Of a DNA stretch of 64,000 nucleotides, positions 54,268-63,667 are shown one piece after another. The DNA lies in NCBI GenBank assembly GCA_012845835.1, contig JABAKD010000002.1, positions 19,614,629-19,678,628 on the forward strand. Reading direction: 5' to 3'. The position numbers and the translations under genes are program-made. This DNA comes from Undaria pinnatifida. Taxonomy: Eukaryota; Sar; Phaeophyceae; Laminariales; Alariaceae. Each line of letters opens with the position of its first letter. Positions within the stretch are counted from its first letter, which is position 1. Below the pieces are notes generated by a model. It did no database searches and had not been told where the DNA came from. It worked only from the letters and a program-made list of their open reading frames with translations.

Positions 54268-54981
54268 ATGGCTTCTAGGGGGGGGTTGTGGATCCCGGCG
54301 AAGCATCTCAAGTTGCGCCTCATGGCTTGTGCCCGCTGTGGGGCAGACAGACACCGGGCCAAGGACGCCACGCTGGCTAGGGTGCGTCCGGCGTACTGCT
54401 GGGATTCCATGGAAAAAGATATGAGGTTCATTAATTGCCTCAACTGTGCCGACTCTCGTGGGGGCGTTAAAGTGCACCGGCCGTTAGAGAAACGACGCAT
54501 GGCACTTCGATAGGAGCTTGCCTACATTTCGATAATGAATACATCGGTACGGGCGTTGGCCCAGAGCCACCGTCATCCGACAAGGATGCTGGGACGACCG
54601 AAGTGACAAGCCAGACACCTAATTTGGGTAGCCACGACAGAGCGGAACCGTCGCGTGAGAATGCTCCTGACGGTGACGTAAAATATGTACTCGTAATGAA
54701 GGAGGACATCACGGGTTTTGTCCTGTTGGAGCCCGCATCTGCTGCCAACGCCTCCAACGCTGCCGCGGGCTTACAACGGTGGTGTACCACATTGGGAGCA
54801 CTGTTGGGTAGCACCGTTGGGTCTGGTGAGTGACACTGCAACTCAAAACCGTCTCCTGACGAAGCCGGCTACTCTTCTTGGCGTGGACCACCGCTTAGCT
54901 GTGGCGAATTCGTTCTGGACCAGTGGCAGAAACGTCACCAAAGAAATCCTGAGGGTGAACAAGGCGCTACTAGTGGAATAA
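54268..54981 (+). pseudogene. Gypsy integrase, frameshifted
   Basis: HHCC zinc domain with YCWDSMEKDMRFINCLNCAD and RPLEKRR, then the core strand KYVLVMKEDITGFVLLEPAS, and after a frame change GLVSDTATQNRLLTKPATLL and LGVDHRLAVANSFW. The usual Glu after the VANSxWTNG motif is replaced in this copy. Confidence 0.82.
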
Positions 54982-55039
54982 CGTAGCGCAGTCACTGACT
55001 AGGAGCACTTCGTACCGATTGTACGGTGAGCACTGAACT

Positions 55040-55680
55040 CTTCCTATCGTGCACGGTTGGGCTGCTCGCCCTACGCGGCCTGGTTTGAACACAAGCCCAC
55101 CATTATGTTCGGGTCTCTTGTGCGTGACCAACATGCGACGGTGGACGTCGTTGCGCTGGACGGGGCTGCAGTCAAGGGCATGGTATCAAACATGGCCGTT
55201 GCTACCAATAGCATGCAGAAAAGAGTAATTAAGCGCGTGCAAGATGCACGCGCGGCGTGCAGACAGACCGATGAGCAAAGGTGTGTCGACAAATTTTGTA
55301 GTAGGCCATTACGTTGTCATGGCGCGTGTACGGCAGCCCGGCAAGACGTCCAAAATGATGTCTACATGGATGGGTCCGTGGCGTCTCCCACGCCGCACAT
55401 CCATCAGGTGCAGGACACTGTTACAGGCTAAGTCACACTGCCCATGTCGCGCGCCTCAATTTTACAAGGGTTCATCACTGGATGTGACGGAGGGCTTCTT
55501 CCAGTGGCTTGAAAACCAGGGGGAGTTTCTCATCGAGGCGTTGCTAGGCGTCAAGAGTTTTCATCAAGGCGCATACAAAACACAGGTGCAGCAGCAAGAA
55601 TTTTCGGACTCCGAAACCTCGTGGAAACCTCTAACCATGTTGTACCGTGATGCCCCTACATACGTCACAAGCCAGCTAGC
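55040..55680 (+). pseudogene. Gypsy integrase C-terminus with chromodomain-like segment
   Basis: CSPYAAWFEHKPTIMFGSL is the common integrase C-terminal motif. In a second frame VDTNFVVGHYVVMARVRQPG-type sequence and STWMGPWRLPRR follow, as in integrases with a chromodomain or SH3-like tail. Frames 55057-55431 and 55244-55990 overlap, so a shift separates the two parts. Confidence 0.7.
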
Positions 55681-56465
55681 ATCCCTCCGGATTCCGCTCA
55701 CCACCAGGAAACTCTTCTTCGACGCCATCACATCCGCATTTGCTCAGGAGCACGTGCGCGGTTGCTGCCGCCTGCTGCCGCCTGTTCTGGCCATCCATCG
55801 CACTGAGTGTAATAATCATCGGACTTTCACGTTGATTGTATGTTTCGAGTTCAAGGGAGCGGTTGCAACGAATGGGTGCGCACATTGCTTGACATGCCGT
55901 CATAGTTGCTGCCAAGATTGCACAGGTTATCTCTTTCGTAGCGTGTGTTTCTTTGCGTGTGTTTTTGTGCAAGTTTGTGACTCTGTCTGACCATCTGCTC
56001 AGCAGGTTACAAGGATACGACGTATACCTGTTGCATTTTTGTTTCCGTCTTATTTCGTTCTTATACTTTGTTGCTTTAAAGGCGGCCCTGGTCAGTCGCT
56101 GGGTAGGAGAACGACCCTCCAAACATTTTCAACAGCAATTGCACTTTCTTTGGTGGCATTAAATGTTCAGATATCTTATATACTGCTTGATTTTGTCTTG
56201 GGCTTTGGCCTGGACGCTGTATCTGTTTTGTAGCATTGGAAAATTTTGTGTTGGATGAGGAATACATGAGGGGCGAGGTTTCATGGGCGCGTCTATTTTT
56301 CTGCATGCTTTTCAGGTTATTCGCTGTTCTGTGGTCCATTTGTGCTGGCATGATGGATGATTTTTGGTTCTATCTTGGCCGTGGATAGTTTGTTTCTCCC
56401 TTCCTTTTTCTTTTTGTCAAGTTGCCCCAAGTCCCTTCGGGCCTGCGGATTATTTTGGGGGGTTC
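55681..56465 (+). other. Gypsy 3' noncoding region
   Basis: No gene recognised. T/G-rich plus strand between the end of pol and the right LTR-like repeat. Confidence 0.5.
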
Positions 56466-56697
56466 TGTGGCGTATGGGGACACACACCGGCAGCATGCAT
56501 GGGTTTGCCATGATATGCGTAGGCATGCAGGTTCTTACGAACCATAACAAGTAACCACCGTTTGGGAGCTGCACCGACTATGCAGGCATAATAATCCACT
56601 CTGTTTTCTGGCGTTGTCCATAGATTCGGGTCCTCCTACCGAGCCGGGTGTTACAGTGATGCTGGCCTCGGACTCCTGCTGAGTTCAGGAGTGTAGG
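56466..56697. repeat. LTR-like direct repeat, right copy
   Basis: The partner of 45402-45635 in the same orientation, roughly 85-90 percent identical by eye. Contains a small hairpin ACTCCTG-CTGAGTT-CAGGAGT present in both copies. Confidence 0.72.
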
Positions 56698-57896
56698 TGT
56701 GGTGCTGTGAGTGGCTCATTTCATCGCGAAGGTACCGTAGTTGTGGCACTCTGCTGTCTGGTCGACACGAACGTACTGATGTATGTGCTTTGCTGCTCTG
56801 TGCAGGGCCGATTCCAGGCTGTTCTGCTGTGCTTGCGGTATGCAGATACCGTTGTGGCTATCGGAGATTGGTTTGTGCCTTCACTTCGTAGTGTGCGCGG
56901 AAGCAAGTTCAAAAAAAAAAAAATATTTCCCCCGTCGCTAATTACGAGCGAAGAGTAGTCTGAAAGGTCAGAGAACTGTCTAGGGCGGCCTCCGAAGGCA
57001 TCGACTTTTCCATGTATGGCCTAGGATGGAACAACACAAAGGGAAAAATGGCCAAAAAGGACAAGAGGAAATACTTCACAGATAGATCCCGGAAAAATAA
57101 TGCCTCCGTCGGCAGCAAAGAGCTCTAAGGGGGTTGTTTTAACCCCCCCCTGAAGGAATCGGAACGCTTGGAGCCTGGAACAGAAAATAACTCGGCTTGC
57201 TACTGATTGGTTACCAAATCGAATAGATTCTTAGCGTTCCCACCCTGACCGTAAACTTGGAAGAGGAATAATATATCCCAGAGTAGTTAATATTGTGCAG
57301 CAAATCCGAATGGCCCAATTGGAGCGAGATTTACGGCAACCGATTGGCGCTGGGAGTGTCTCTTCATATCTGGGAGTGTTGTTTCATACCTGGCACGATG
57401 GAAGCCGACGAAGGCATGGGTGCACATGGGACAACATAGGACGTAGGACTCACGGGGTGGATCATATGTGGACGCCGTAGGGCTCGCTCGTGGCAGGAGC
57501 CACGCGATACCGTCATGGCCGACCAGGAGGCTCACGAAGCAAAATACCGGGTTGCGAACGAGGCCCTGGCGATATCTTTTCCGGCAAAAGCGTGGCACCG
57601 ATGTTCGTACATGGAAGTTTCTGTACCCATCGTCGAGCCACGACGGCAACATCGCCACATCTGTATTTTTGCCCCGACGGTGCCACTTGGATGGCTGGCA
57701 CCGTCTTCTGCGAGGCGTGCTTGCGATATATTTGCGTGTATAGCTGTTCTCTGTGTCAGGAGCAATAGCTGCCCACGTGACGATCCCTCTGCCCTACACT
57801 CGAGTTGCACGGTCAAGCCGCAAAAGCCAGTCGAGCTATTATTATATGCTCGGGTCGGTTGCCCGGAATTTACCAGTTTCACATGGGGCACAAACA
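56698..57896. other. No gene recognised
   Basis: Open frames at 56707-56958 and 57515-58024 have protein-like stretches (GTVVVALCCLVDTNVLMYVL; MADQEAHEAKYRVANEALAI) but no domain I can name. The second runs into the 57897 inverted repeat. Confidence 0.4.
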
Positions 57897-57968
57897 GGTT
57901 GGAATGGAACGAACGAATGCAAACAGGCTCGTGCCATTCCATGCGAACAGGCTCGTTCCATTCCAACC
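57897..57968. repeat. Perfect 16-bp inverted repeat hairpin
   Basis: GGTTGGAATGGAACGA (57897-57912) and its exact complement TCGTTCCATTCCAACC (57953-57968) flank a 40-base loop that itself has two AACAGGCTCGT words. Confidence 0.85.
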
Positions 57969-58109
57969 GTCCCAACTATGGTGACACACCCTGCGAGGGG
58001 TCTGAGAGGTCAGAGAACTGCTGAGGGGTGGCCTTTGAAGGCATCCACAGCACAGGTATCGGTAACTAAAATCTGAGTCTTTGTAAAATCTGAGTCTTTG
58101 TACACATAT

Positions 58110-58505
58110 TTTATTTAAATATTTCAAGGACGTCAGCCGCGAGTTCGACGAATTTCGGGTCAACACTCATCTTTGCATCTGCGTTCTTGGTACTTGTATT
58201 ATACTATGTGGGTCAGTTTTTTCTCAATGGGAGGGTAAATATTCTTTTGTTGAAAAAAAAAAAATACACTCGTATACGCATACATATTTAGTTTTTCTTC
58301 ACAACAATATTTTATAAAAAGTATTTCAAGGACGTCAGCCGTGAGTTCGACGAAATTCAGGTCAATACTCTTATCTTTGCAAGCTGCGTTGTTGGTACTT
58401 GTAATATACTATATGGGTGAGTTTTTATTGGGAGGGGTCCTATTTTTTGTCCACTATAATGGTAAGTGTTGGTATTTTTACTTTGAGTGAGGAATTTTGA
58501 GCTAG
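58110..58505 (-). repeat. Family B, two inverted-orientation copies in tandem
   Basis: AAGGACGTCAGCCGCGAGTT, then CGACGAATTTCGGGTCAACA (58130-58172), and AAGGACGTCAGCCGTGAGTT (58328 on) are reverse complements of the family B terminus. The second copy extends through the sequence shared with 41885-42125. Confidence 0.82.
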
Positions 58506-58769
58506 ACTTAACATCGCTTCTATTTTATGAATGTATTACTGTAGTTTCCACTATACTTCTCTATTATATGTATGGTAGGCGGTATATTTTGTTTTTTCTC
58601 CCCCCCGGCTTTATTATCGGGAGGAGTATAATACGAATACAGAATATTACTGAAGTATTAGTTGTCTTATATGTTACTCTTAATACAGCATTTGAGAACG
58701 AAAGTCGGCTACTCCCCCCGCAGAAAAAGAAGAAAAAATAAACAAATATATACATATAGACTTACTTAC

Positions 58770-58889
58770 TAATGTGTTTGTGCTGAAAGCGCTCGGTTGG
58801 TGCATCCCTGACATCTCCGAGGTCGGACGGTCCAGCTTACTTAGCTTACTTGCGGAACGGTCCAGCGTTTCTTTGATTTCTTGCTCCAC
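58770..58889 (-). CDS. Candidate minus-strand exon (120 nt, phase 0-0), unassigned
   Basis: Between an acceptor AATAGATCAG and donor CATTA/GTAAGTAAG lies a 40-codon open segment beginning VEQEIKETLDRSASKLSKLD and ending FSTNTL. Phase 0 at both ends would be compatible with joining PsbP exon a (phase 0). The polypyrimidine tract is poor and no domain is recognised, so it may be chance. Confidence 0.22.
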
Positions 58890-58915
58890 CTGATCTATTT
58901 TTGTTACAAATAGAT

Positions 58916-59045
58916 ATCGATTTTTTTATGGGGATCATTTTTTTTTCCGATGACACCCAGATTCGAACCACCGAAGACCAAGCTTATAAGCGGACAGTCT
59001 ATCTACTAGACCACAATGTCACATTGGTATTTATTTTATTTTTAC
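58916..59045 (-). repeat. tRNA-derived SINE-like unit 1
   Basis: On the minus strand: GTGGTCTAGTAGATAGACT (box A-like), then a central arm, then GGTGGTTCGAATCTGGGTGT (box B GGTTCGAATC) followed by CATCGGAAAAAAAAATGATC. The T-arm and D-arm are recognisable but the anticodon arm is irregular, so this is a tRNA-related repeat rather than a functional tRNA gene. Confidence 0.75.
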
Positions 59046-59496
59046 AAGTCAAATTGATAAATAAATACCAAGCATCGATTTTCCATGAGTGTGGATACCA
59101 TGTCCCCGAGCCAACATGCCTAGGGAAAATGTCGAAACCCCTTCAACCTTCCAGACATCGTTTCTGGAAGGATCGCTTGAGGAACACGGGAGATTTGGCA
59201 TGTCTAGAACACGCCACGGAGCGTTCCCCTCCACGCTCCGCTGACGGATCCTCCGCGGCGGATACACCGCCTAGCGGATTCTCTGCAGCGGGACTTTGGA
59301 AGGCCCCGCTGGATTCCTTTTACCCGAGAGCTGGGGAAGCACTGACAACTGCTCGCCCACCGCTCTCACTTGTTACTTCTCACTTCCTTGCACTGGTGCT
59401 TCGTGCATCTCTGGGAGTTTCATCCTGTCCTGTCTCTCCCTCTGTCAACGGCCTGGTGTATCAGCCCGTGTTGTTACACACTCCGCCGCCGTAGTT

Positions 59497-59600
59497 ATCA
59501 TTTTTTTTCCCGATGACACCCGGATTCGAACCAGCGAAGACCAGGATTATAAACGGATAGTCTATCTACTAGACCACAACAGTGTCACAGCCGCAGTGGT
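59497..59600 (-). repeat. tRNA-derived SINE-like unit 2
   Basis: Same order of box A-like, central and box B elements (CTGGTTCGAATCCGGGTGTC on the minus strand), with the same CATCGGGAAAAAAAATGATA tail. Confidence 0.75.
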
Positions 59601-59635
59601 ATCTACCAGTACTATTTTTTTGTGTGCAACTACTA

Positions 59636-60741
59636 CAGTGGGGGTTGCGGTTTAAGATAGCCTAGTTTAAGATCATCACGTGTTTAAGAGAGTCAAAAAT
59701 GGCTTGGCACACCTTATCTTAAACCGAACATCGATTATCTTAAACCGAACATACCCCCAACCCCGCCTGCCCGTGTAGTGCTGTAGCCTAGAAACCCTGA
59801 GTAACTACCACCCGTAGGCATGTAGGCATACAGCACAACAAGGTAGACACACAGCTCACAGCTTTACTGGCTGTAGCACAATGCCCTGCGCCGCGGGTTC
59901 GAAGTGCGCTGTGGTTCCGGACCACACGCCGGGCCCTCCGAACTTTACGACTCACAGACGCCGTGTCTGTCAAGTCTACCTTCATGGAATCTGCGGTTTG
60001 GCGGACCCACGTGGCGACAACGAGATGCAACGTGTTTGCCACGGATGTGTCAACCCCGACAAGCGCAATGGATCGAGCGCAGGTTCTGCTGCCGGGGCTG
60101 CGTCTTCGAAGCGCCCATGCCCGGAGGGCGAGGTTGGAGGCTTGAGTCGCTCTCAATGAAATACTGCTGCTGTAGCTTGTGTTTTTTGTTGTTTTCTGCT
60201 TCTTGTTTTTTGCGTCCGAGATACAATAATACGTACAGCAGTAGTACCGTGAGTGATGCCCATGCTGCTTCACCTCTCTCTGTGTTATGTTGGCTGCTTA
60301 CAGGGTATAGATGATGCTGGAATAACCCTGCCAAAGAGAACAATTCATTCGACAATATACTCTACGTAGCCTGGTGAGCTCATCTCACGCAGGTGTTTCT
60401 TCTTTATATTTGCTTTTCTTTTAATATACTCCGCGAGTACGCAACAAGGAAGGATCGTGCTGCGTGTCGGCCCTCCAACGCACGGTAAATATTGCGTAAA
60501 CAATACGAAATGCGCTTTCAACACTTCGGATAGGCACAACGGCAACATCCTGCCCTTTAAGCGCTCTTGACCCCAGGCCCGGGCTCTCTAAAACCCATAG
60601 GTTCTGTTATAGATAAGTTTATTTTAACCCAAAATCTCGCTTTAAGATAAAACATATCTTGAACCGATTTAGGAGAGCTACGTGTTAAAGATAGTTTTCG
60701 TCGGTATGGCACACCGCTATCTTAAACCGCAACCCCCACTG
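59636..60741 (+). mobile_element. TIR DNA element, 1106 bp, flanked by TA
   Basis: Both ends are a perfect 25-bp inverted repeat beginning CAGTGGGGGTTGCGGTTTAA (59636-59660 and 60717-60741). Each end is bordered by TA (59634-59635 and 60742-60743), as expected for a TA target duplication of the Tc1/mariner superfamily. Subterminal regions carry repeated TATCTTAAACCGAACAT words and TGGCACACC on both sides. The interior has a short zinc-finger-like ORF but no DDE transposase, so it is nonautonomous or internally deleted. Confidence 0.8.
59881..60159 (+). CDS. Small Cys/His-rich ORF inside the TIR element (92 aa)
   Basis: The ATG at 59881 opens MPCAAGSKCAVVPDHTPGPP, then RRVCQVYLHGICGLADPRGD and NEMQRVCHGC. 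The pattern (Cys pair, His, Cys, LHGICG, final C-x2-C) looks like a small zinc-binding module of the kind found at the start of some algal transposon proteins; I infer DNA or RNA binding. The tail is Ser/Ala-rich and stops at 60157-60159. GC-rich compared with its AT-rich flanks. It may be the first exon of a lost transposase. Confidence 0.45.
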   Translation: MPCAAGSKCAVVPDHTPGPPNFTTHRRRVCQVYLHGICGLADPRGDNEMQRVCHGCVNPDKRNGSSAGSAAGAASSKRPCPEGEVGGLSRSQ

Positions 60742-60744
60742 TAC

Positions 60745-60855
60745 TGTATATTAGCGAAACATAGATGTACCACGAAGCTTGCAAAGTTGAGTTTCAACCA
60801 TTCAATCGGTCGTACTCACAGCTGACGTTGTTCAATTTTTACATAACATATACTC
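60745..60855 (+). repeat. Family B fragment
   Basis: CTGTATATTAGCGAAACATA, then GATGTACCACGAAGCTTGCA and CTCACAGCTGACGTTGTTCA. Very close to 7055-7165. Directly abuts the right end of the TIR element. Confidence 0.8.
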
Positions 60856-60857
60856 GG

Positions 60858-61350
60858 AGTATATCGATTTTTTTCAGAGGATCATTTTTTTCCCCGATGA
60901 CACCTGGATTCAACCAACGAAAACCAGGCTTATAAGCGGACAGTCTATCTAGTAGACCACAAAGTCACATTGCTATCTTTTGTTTTTGACAAATAAATAT
61001 CGATTTTTCATGAGGATCACTTTTTTTTTCGATGACACCCGGATTCGAACCAGCGAAGGCCACCAGGATTACAAGCGTACCGTCTATGTCCTAGACCACA
61101 ATATGTCACAGCAGCAGTGGTGTATCTACCAGTACTATTTTTTCAAATATACTTCGAAGTATATATCAATTTTTTTTATGAGGATCATTTTTTTTTCATA
61201 TGACCCCTGGATTCAACCAACGAAAACCAGGCGTATAAGCGGACAGTGTATCTTCTAGAAGACCACAAAGTCACATTGATGTCTATTATTTTTCTTATGA
61301 GGACCATTTTTTTTCCCCGATGACACCGGGATTCGAACCAACGAAAAGAC
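60858..61350 (-). repeat. tRNA-derived SINE-like units 3-6 (duplicated dimer)
   Basis: Four units at about 60858-60985, 61005-61115, 61150-61290 and 61295-61350, all in the same orientation. Units 3 and 5 share a one-base deletion in box B (GGTTGAATCC on the minus strand) and the CAACGAAAACCAGGC word; units 4 and 6 retain GGTTCGAATCC. The 3+4 pair is therefore duplicated as 5+6. Confidence 0.78.
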
Positions 61351-61449
61351 CTTGAGGCTTATAGTACACACCGGTACTACTACACCAGGTTTGTACATAC
61401 CATCATCAGGTACTACGCTGTTAGATCACCATGTGCACGCCCAGCTCAG

Positions 61450-62325
61450 ATCAGTCCGGCTATGTATAGCCAGCAGCGCAGCGCGCCGTGCGGAGCCGTG
61501 CGGTGCGGTGCCGTGCCCTTCGCTGCGGTGCTGTGTCGTGCTGCGCTGTGTGCTTTCTTTCGAACATAGAGCAGTACCGGGTATAATACGTGATGTTGTG
61601 TACTACTTTTCTTTTTTCTTTTTCTACATGTATTTGATCTTTCACGGCCCCCTGTTTTTTCCCCCACGCAAATTACCCCCGTACTACCGATCAGAACGTA
61701 ACACCGGTAACAAAAGCACACAGCACAGCTGAGCACAACAGGGCAATTTGCTCTGCACAAGCAGCTCTTGGCATTATCAAATCGCTGTTCGCACCAAATC
61801 ATGGGCCTCTTCTTTCTGCCCCCTTCACATCTTTTTAGTTGCATTTTGCCTTGCCTTGCGCGAGCGTAGCGGGCGGCGTCAGCCGCCCGGGGAGCGGAGC
61901 TCTTGTATTTATATTTTTATATTTATACTTCGTACATCAGTCTGTACCAACACCGAGGACCGAGTCGTGCCGAGTTGTACCCGTAAACTGTTGCTGTGTG
62001 TGTGTGTTCTTCACATTAAACCGTTCTTCTACTCGTCGACATCCAGCACACCCAGTGTCCGTACTGATTCTTCACCCTAGAAAGCTGTACTTTGGTGTTG
62101 TGTTTAGAAAAGAAACAAGAAGTCAGAGTTGGTGTTGAAACAGGAAACATGCGCATTTTTTAGTTCATATTTCCCTGCATATATCGTCCTGAGGACTATC
62201 TTCGTGCATGCAGCAGCAGCAGTCTCCATCTATCAAGCATGCACAACAGCCTGTATCCTGTCCTATTAATAAAGCACAGCGGCAGCAGCATGCGCACCCA
62301 TGAAGGCATGTGAAAGTATCCCCAC
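61450..62325 (-). other. Sequence between the SINE array and the presequence exon, no exon recognised
   Basis: Contains a GTGCGGTGCGGTGC-type low-complexity block at 61470-61560, a GCGGGCGGC/GCCGCCCG hairpin at 61866-61890 and motif C at 62025-62068 in plus orientation. Confidence 0.5.
62025..62068 (+). repeat. 45-nt recurrent motif C, copy 3
   Basis: CTTCTACTCGTCGACATCCA, then GCACACCCAGTGTCCGTACT, followed by TTCACCCTAG. Opposite in strand to copies 1 and 2. Confidence 0.7.
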
Positions 62326-62510
62326 CTCGCTTTCTCCAGGAACGACCGCCTGCTGTCGCCCGCGTCACCAGTGTCTTTTTTCGAAGCAGCCTGTTGGGAT
62401 GACGATGACCTTGGCGATGTCACCCGAAAAGTGGTGGTCGCCGGCCGCACCTGAAACGCATTCACGCTCACTGCGGCGGAATAAATCAACACAAAAGTAA
62501 AGGCCTTCAT
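62326..62510 (-). CDS. First exon with heterokont bipartite plastid presequence, thylakoid-type
   Basis: The ATG at 62510 starts MKAFTFVLIYSAAVSVNAFQ: a signal peptide whose predicted cleavage leaves Phe at +1 (the A-F motif typical of secondary red plastids), then a Ser/Thr/Arg-rich transit peptide, then DSRRSFLEKA, a twin-Arg start of a lumen-targeting signal. The exon ends phase 2 at GCGAG/GTGGGG. A hydrophobic lumen-signal core must follow in the next exon, which I did not find. PsbP proteins are lumenal and often carry this presequence, and strand and order fit the PsbP exons at 36-24 kb, but exon a needs phase 0, so at least one exon is missing. It could instead belong to a separate lumenal protein. 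Confidence 0.72.
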
Positions 62511-63344
62511 GTTACCGCTGTGATGCTTGCAATGGCCGACAGCTACTCGTAGTTCAGCGAAGCAGAAGAACACACAGCAGCAGATGTTCTTGCAAAAATT
62601 GTCTCATGATTGGGTTTCAACTTTATTTAATAGCGTTTTTAAAAGGGCTACGGGGTTGAGGACCGGCGAAACAAATTAAACAGAAAACCTCACCAGAAAC
62701 CAGAAGAAACCAAAAAAAAAGTACCAGCTACACTGAAGAAACCGATAACAGCAAGCAGTGTGGAAGCAGTGGCACACACACGGACAGCACCACCAACACC
62801 AGCACATCTCATCGCGACGGTCGATTTTTGGATTTCGCGTTGTCGACGCGCTAGCACCAGGAATTCCAACCTGTTAGAGGACGGTGTGGATCACCTTCAG
62901 CGCATCCAGCGCTCCCCAGCTGTTTCGTTTTCAGTTTCGGCAGATTTAATCTCCAACATCTTTATTTACGGTTCCAAAAAACTTGACGGAGAGGCAGGGC
63001 GAGCCGACTTTGGATTGCGTGCAGCAGCGCATCAAGCACTCAGCGGCTCGGTTTGGCTCTATTCTGACGGCCAGCTAGACGTCTGTGTAGGCACCCCGAT
63101 CCGGGAACGTCGACATCCTGCTGCCAGGTGTCCGGAGCTGGAGTACCTGCGAAAAGGGTCTGAAAATATTCGGCACACCTCTCGAAACCGTTTTTTTCTA
63201 TACAAGAGGAAGTATATATTGTCTGTGTTTGGTTTCCACACGAGCACTTGACTTGCTTGTAGTGGGGACGGTGGTCGGCAAAGAGTGCCCAGCATAGGAG
63301 GTCGAGGGTGGAGAGGAACTAACCACAGACCGGGGCTCGATTTC
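62511..63344. other. Divergent intergenic region, no gene confirmed
   Basis: Upstream of the minus-strand presequence exon and of the plus-strand exon near 63345. A 163-codon open frame at 62760-63251 has no recognised domain and uses non-ATG-rich, mixed composition. Confidence 0.4.
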
Positions 63345-63667
63345 AGCTGCGTATAGCGGGCGGTCTGGACAAGCACGGGACGCGAGTACACGGGGCAACA
63401 CACCAAGCGCGTTTAGTGTTGCTCCCTGGTGGGTGGCGGATTGAACAGCCCGAGGCGCCGGCGAGCGGCAGCGATAGACATAGCAGACACCACGAGAGGT
63501 ACAAGAAGAAGCAGGACAGCAGCAGCAGGAGGAAGAGTAGTGGTGGTGCTCAGCGCGGGCTATTTGGGAAAGCGGTGGCGGTGGTGGCGGCGGCAGCAGC
63601 GGCTGGCGCTTGTGCTTCGTCGATGAGTGCTTGGAAGGCGACCGAGAGAAACCCGGTCTCGAACGAA
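63345..63667 (+). CDS. Probable plus-strand exon, Ala-rich hydrophobic segment, unassigned
   Basis: The frame is open from before 63345 (possible acceptor TCGATTTCAG) to a consensus donor GAACGAA/GTGAGTACC at 63668. It encodes a basic Ser/Arg region (KKKQDSSSRRKSSGGAQRGL) followed by FGKAVAVVAAAAAAGACASS and MSAWKATERNPVSNE. A basic stretch then an Ala-rich hydrophobic stretch resembles an organelle or membrane targeting region, but no ATG precedes it in frame and no homologous domain is visible. The gene would continue beyond the window. Confidence 0.4.

Larger units (their letters stand above)
51300..55680 (+). mobile_element. Ty3/gypsy-type retrotransposon, heavily decayed
   Basis: Plus strand, in order: unassigned gag/pol leader 51332-51700; aspartic protease 51780-52254 (ILLDTGNQIDAIS, then LLMLGHPTMKAELGIDV); reverse transcriptase 52275-53366 (pre-RT PPVDVPPMKVQLRSGARPVH, catalytic CVVYADDILIF); RNase H 53438-53930 (WWGAMV-like block, RWPTLDKEAFAIVETFKRLE); integrase zinc domain 54268-54500 (H-x-H-C-x2-C with YCWDSM); integrase core 54660-54981 (KYVLVMKEDITGF, SDTATQN, VANSFWTSG); C-terminal segment 55040-55430. 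The domains are spread over several frames, so at least six indels or stops separate them. The RNase H TDAS motif reads TGAP and the third catalytic integrase residue is not evident. Confidence 0.88.
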
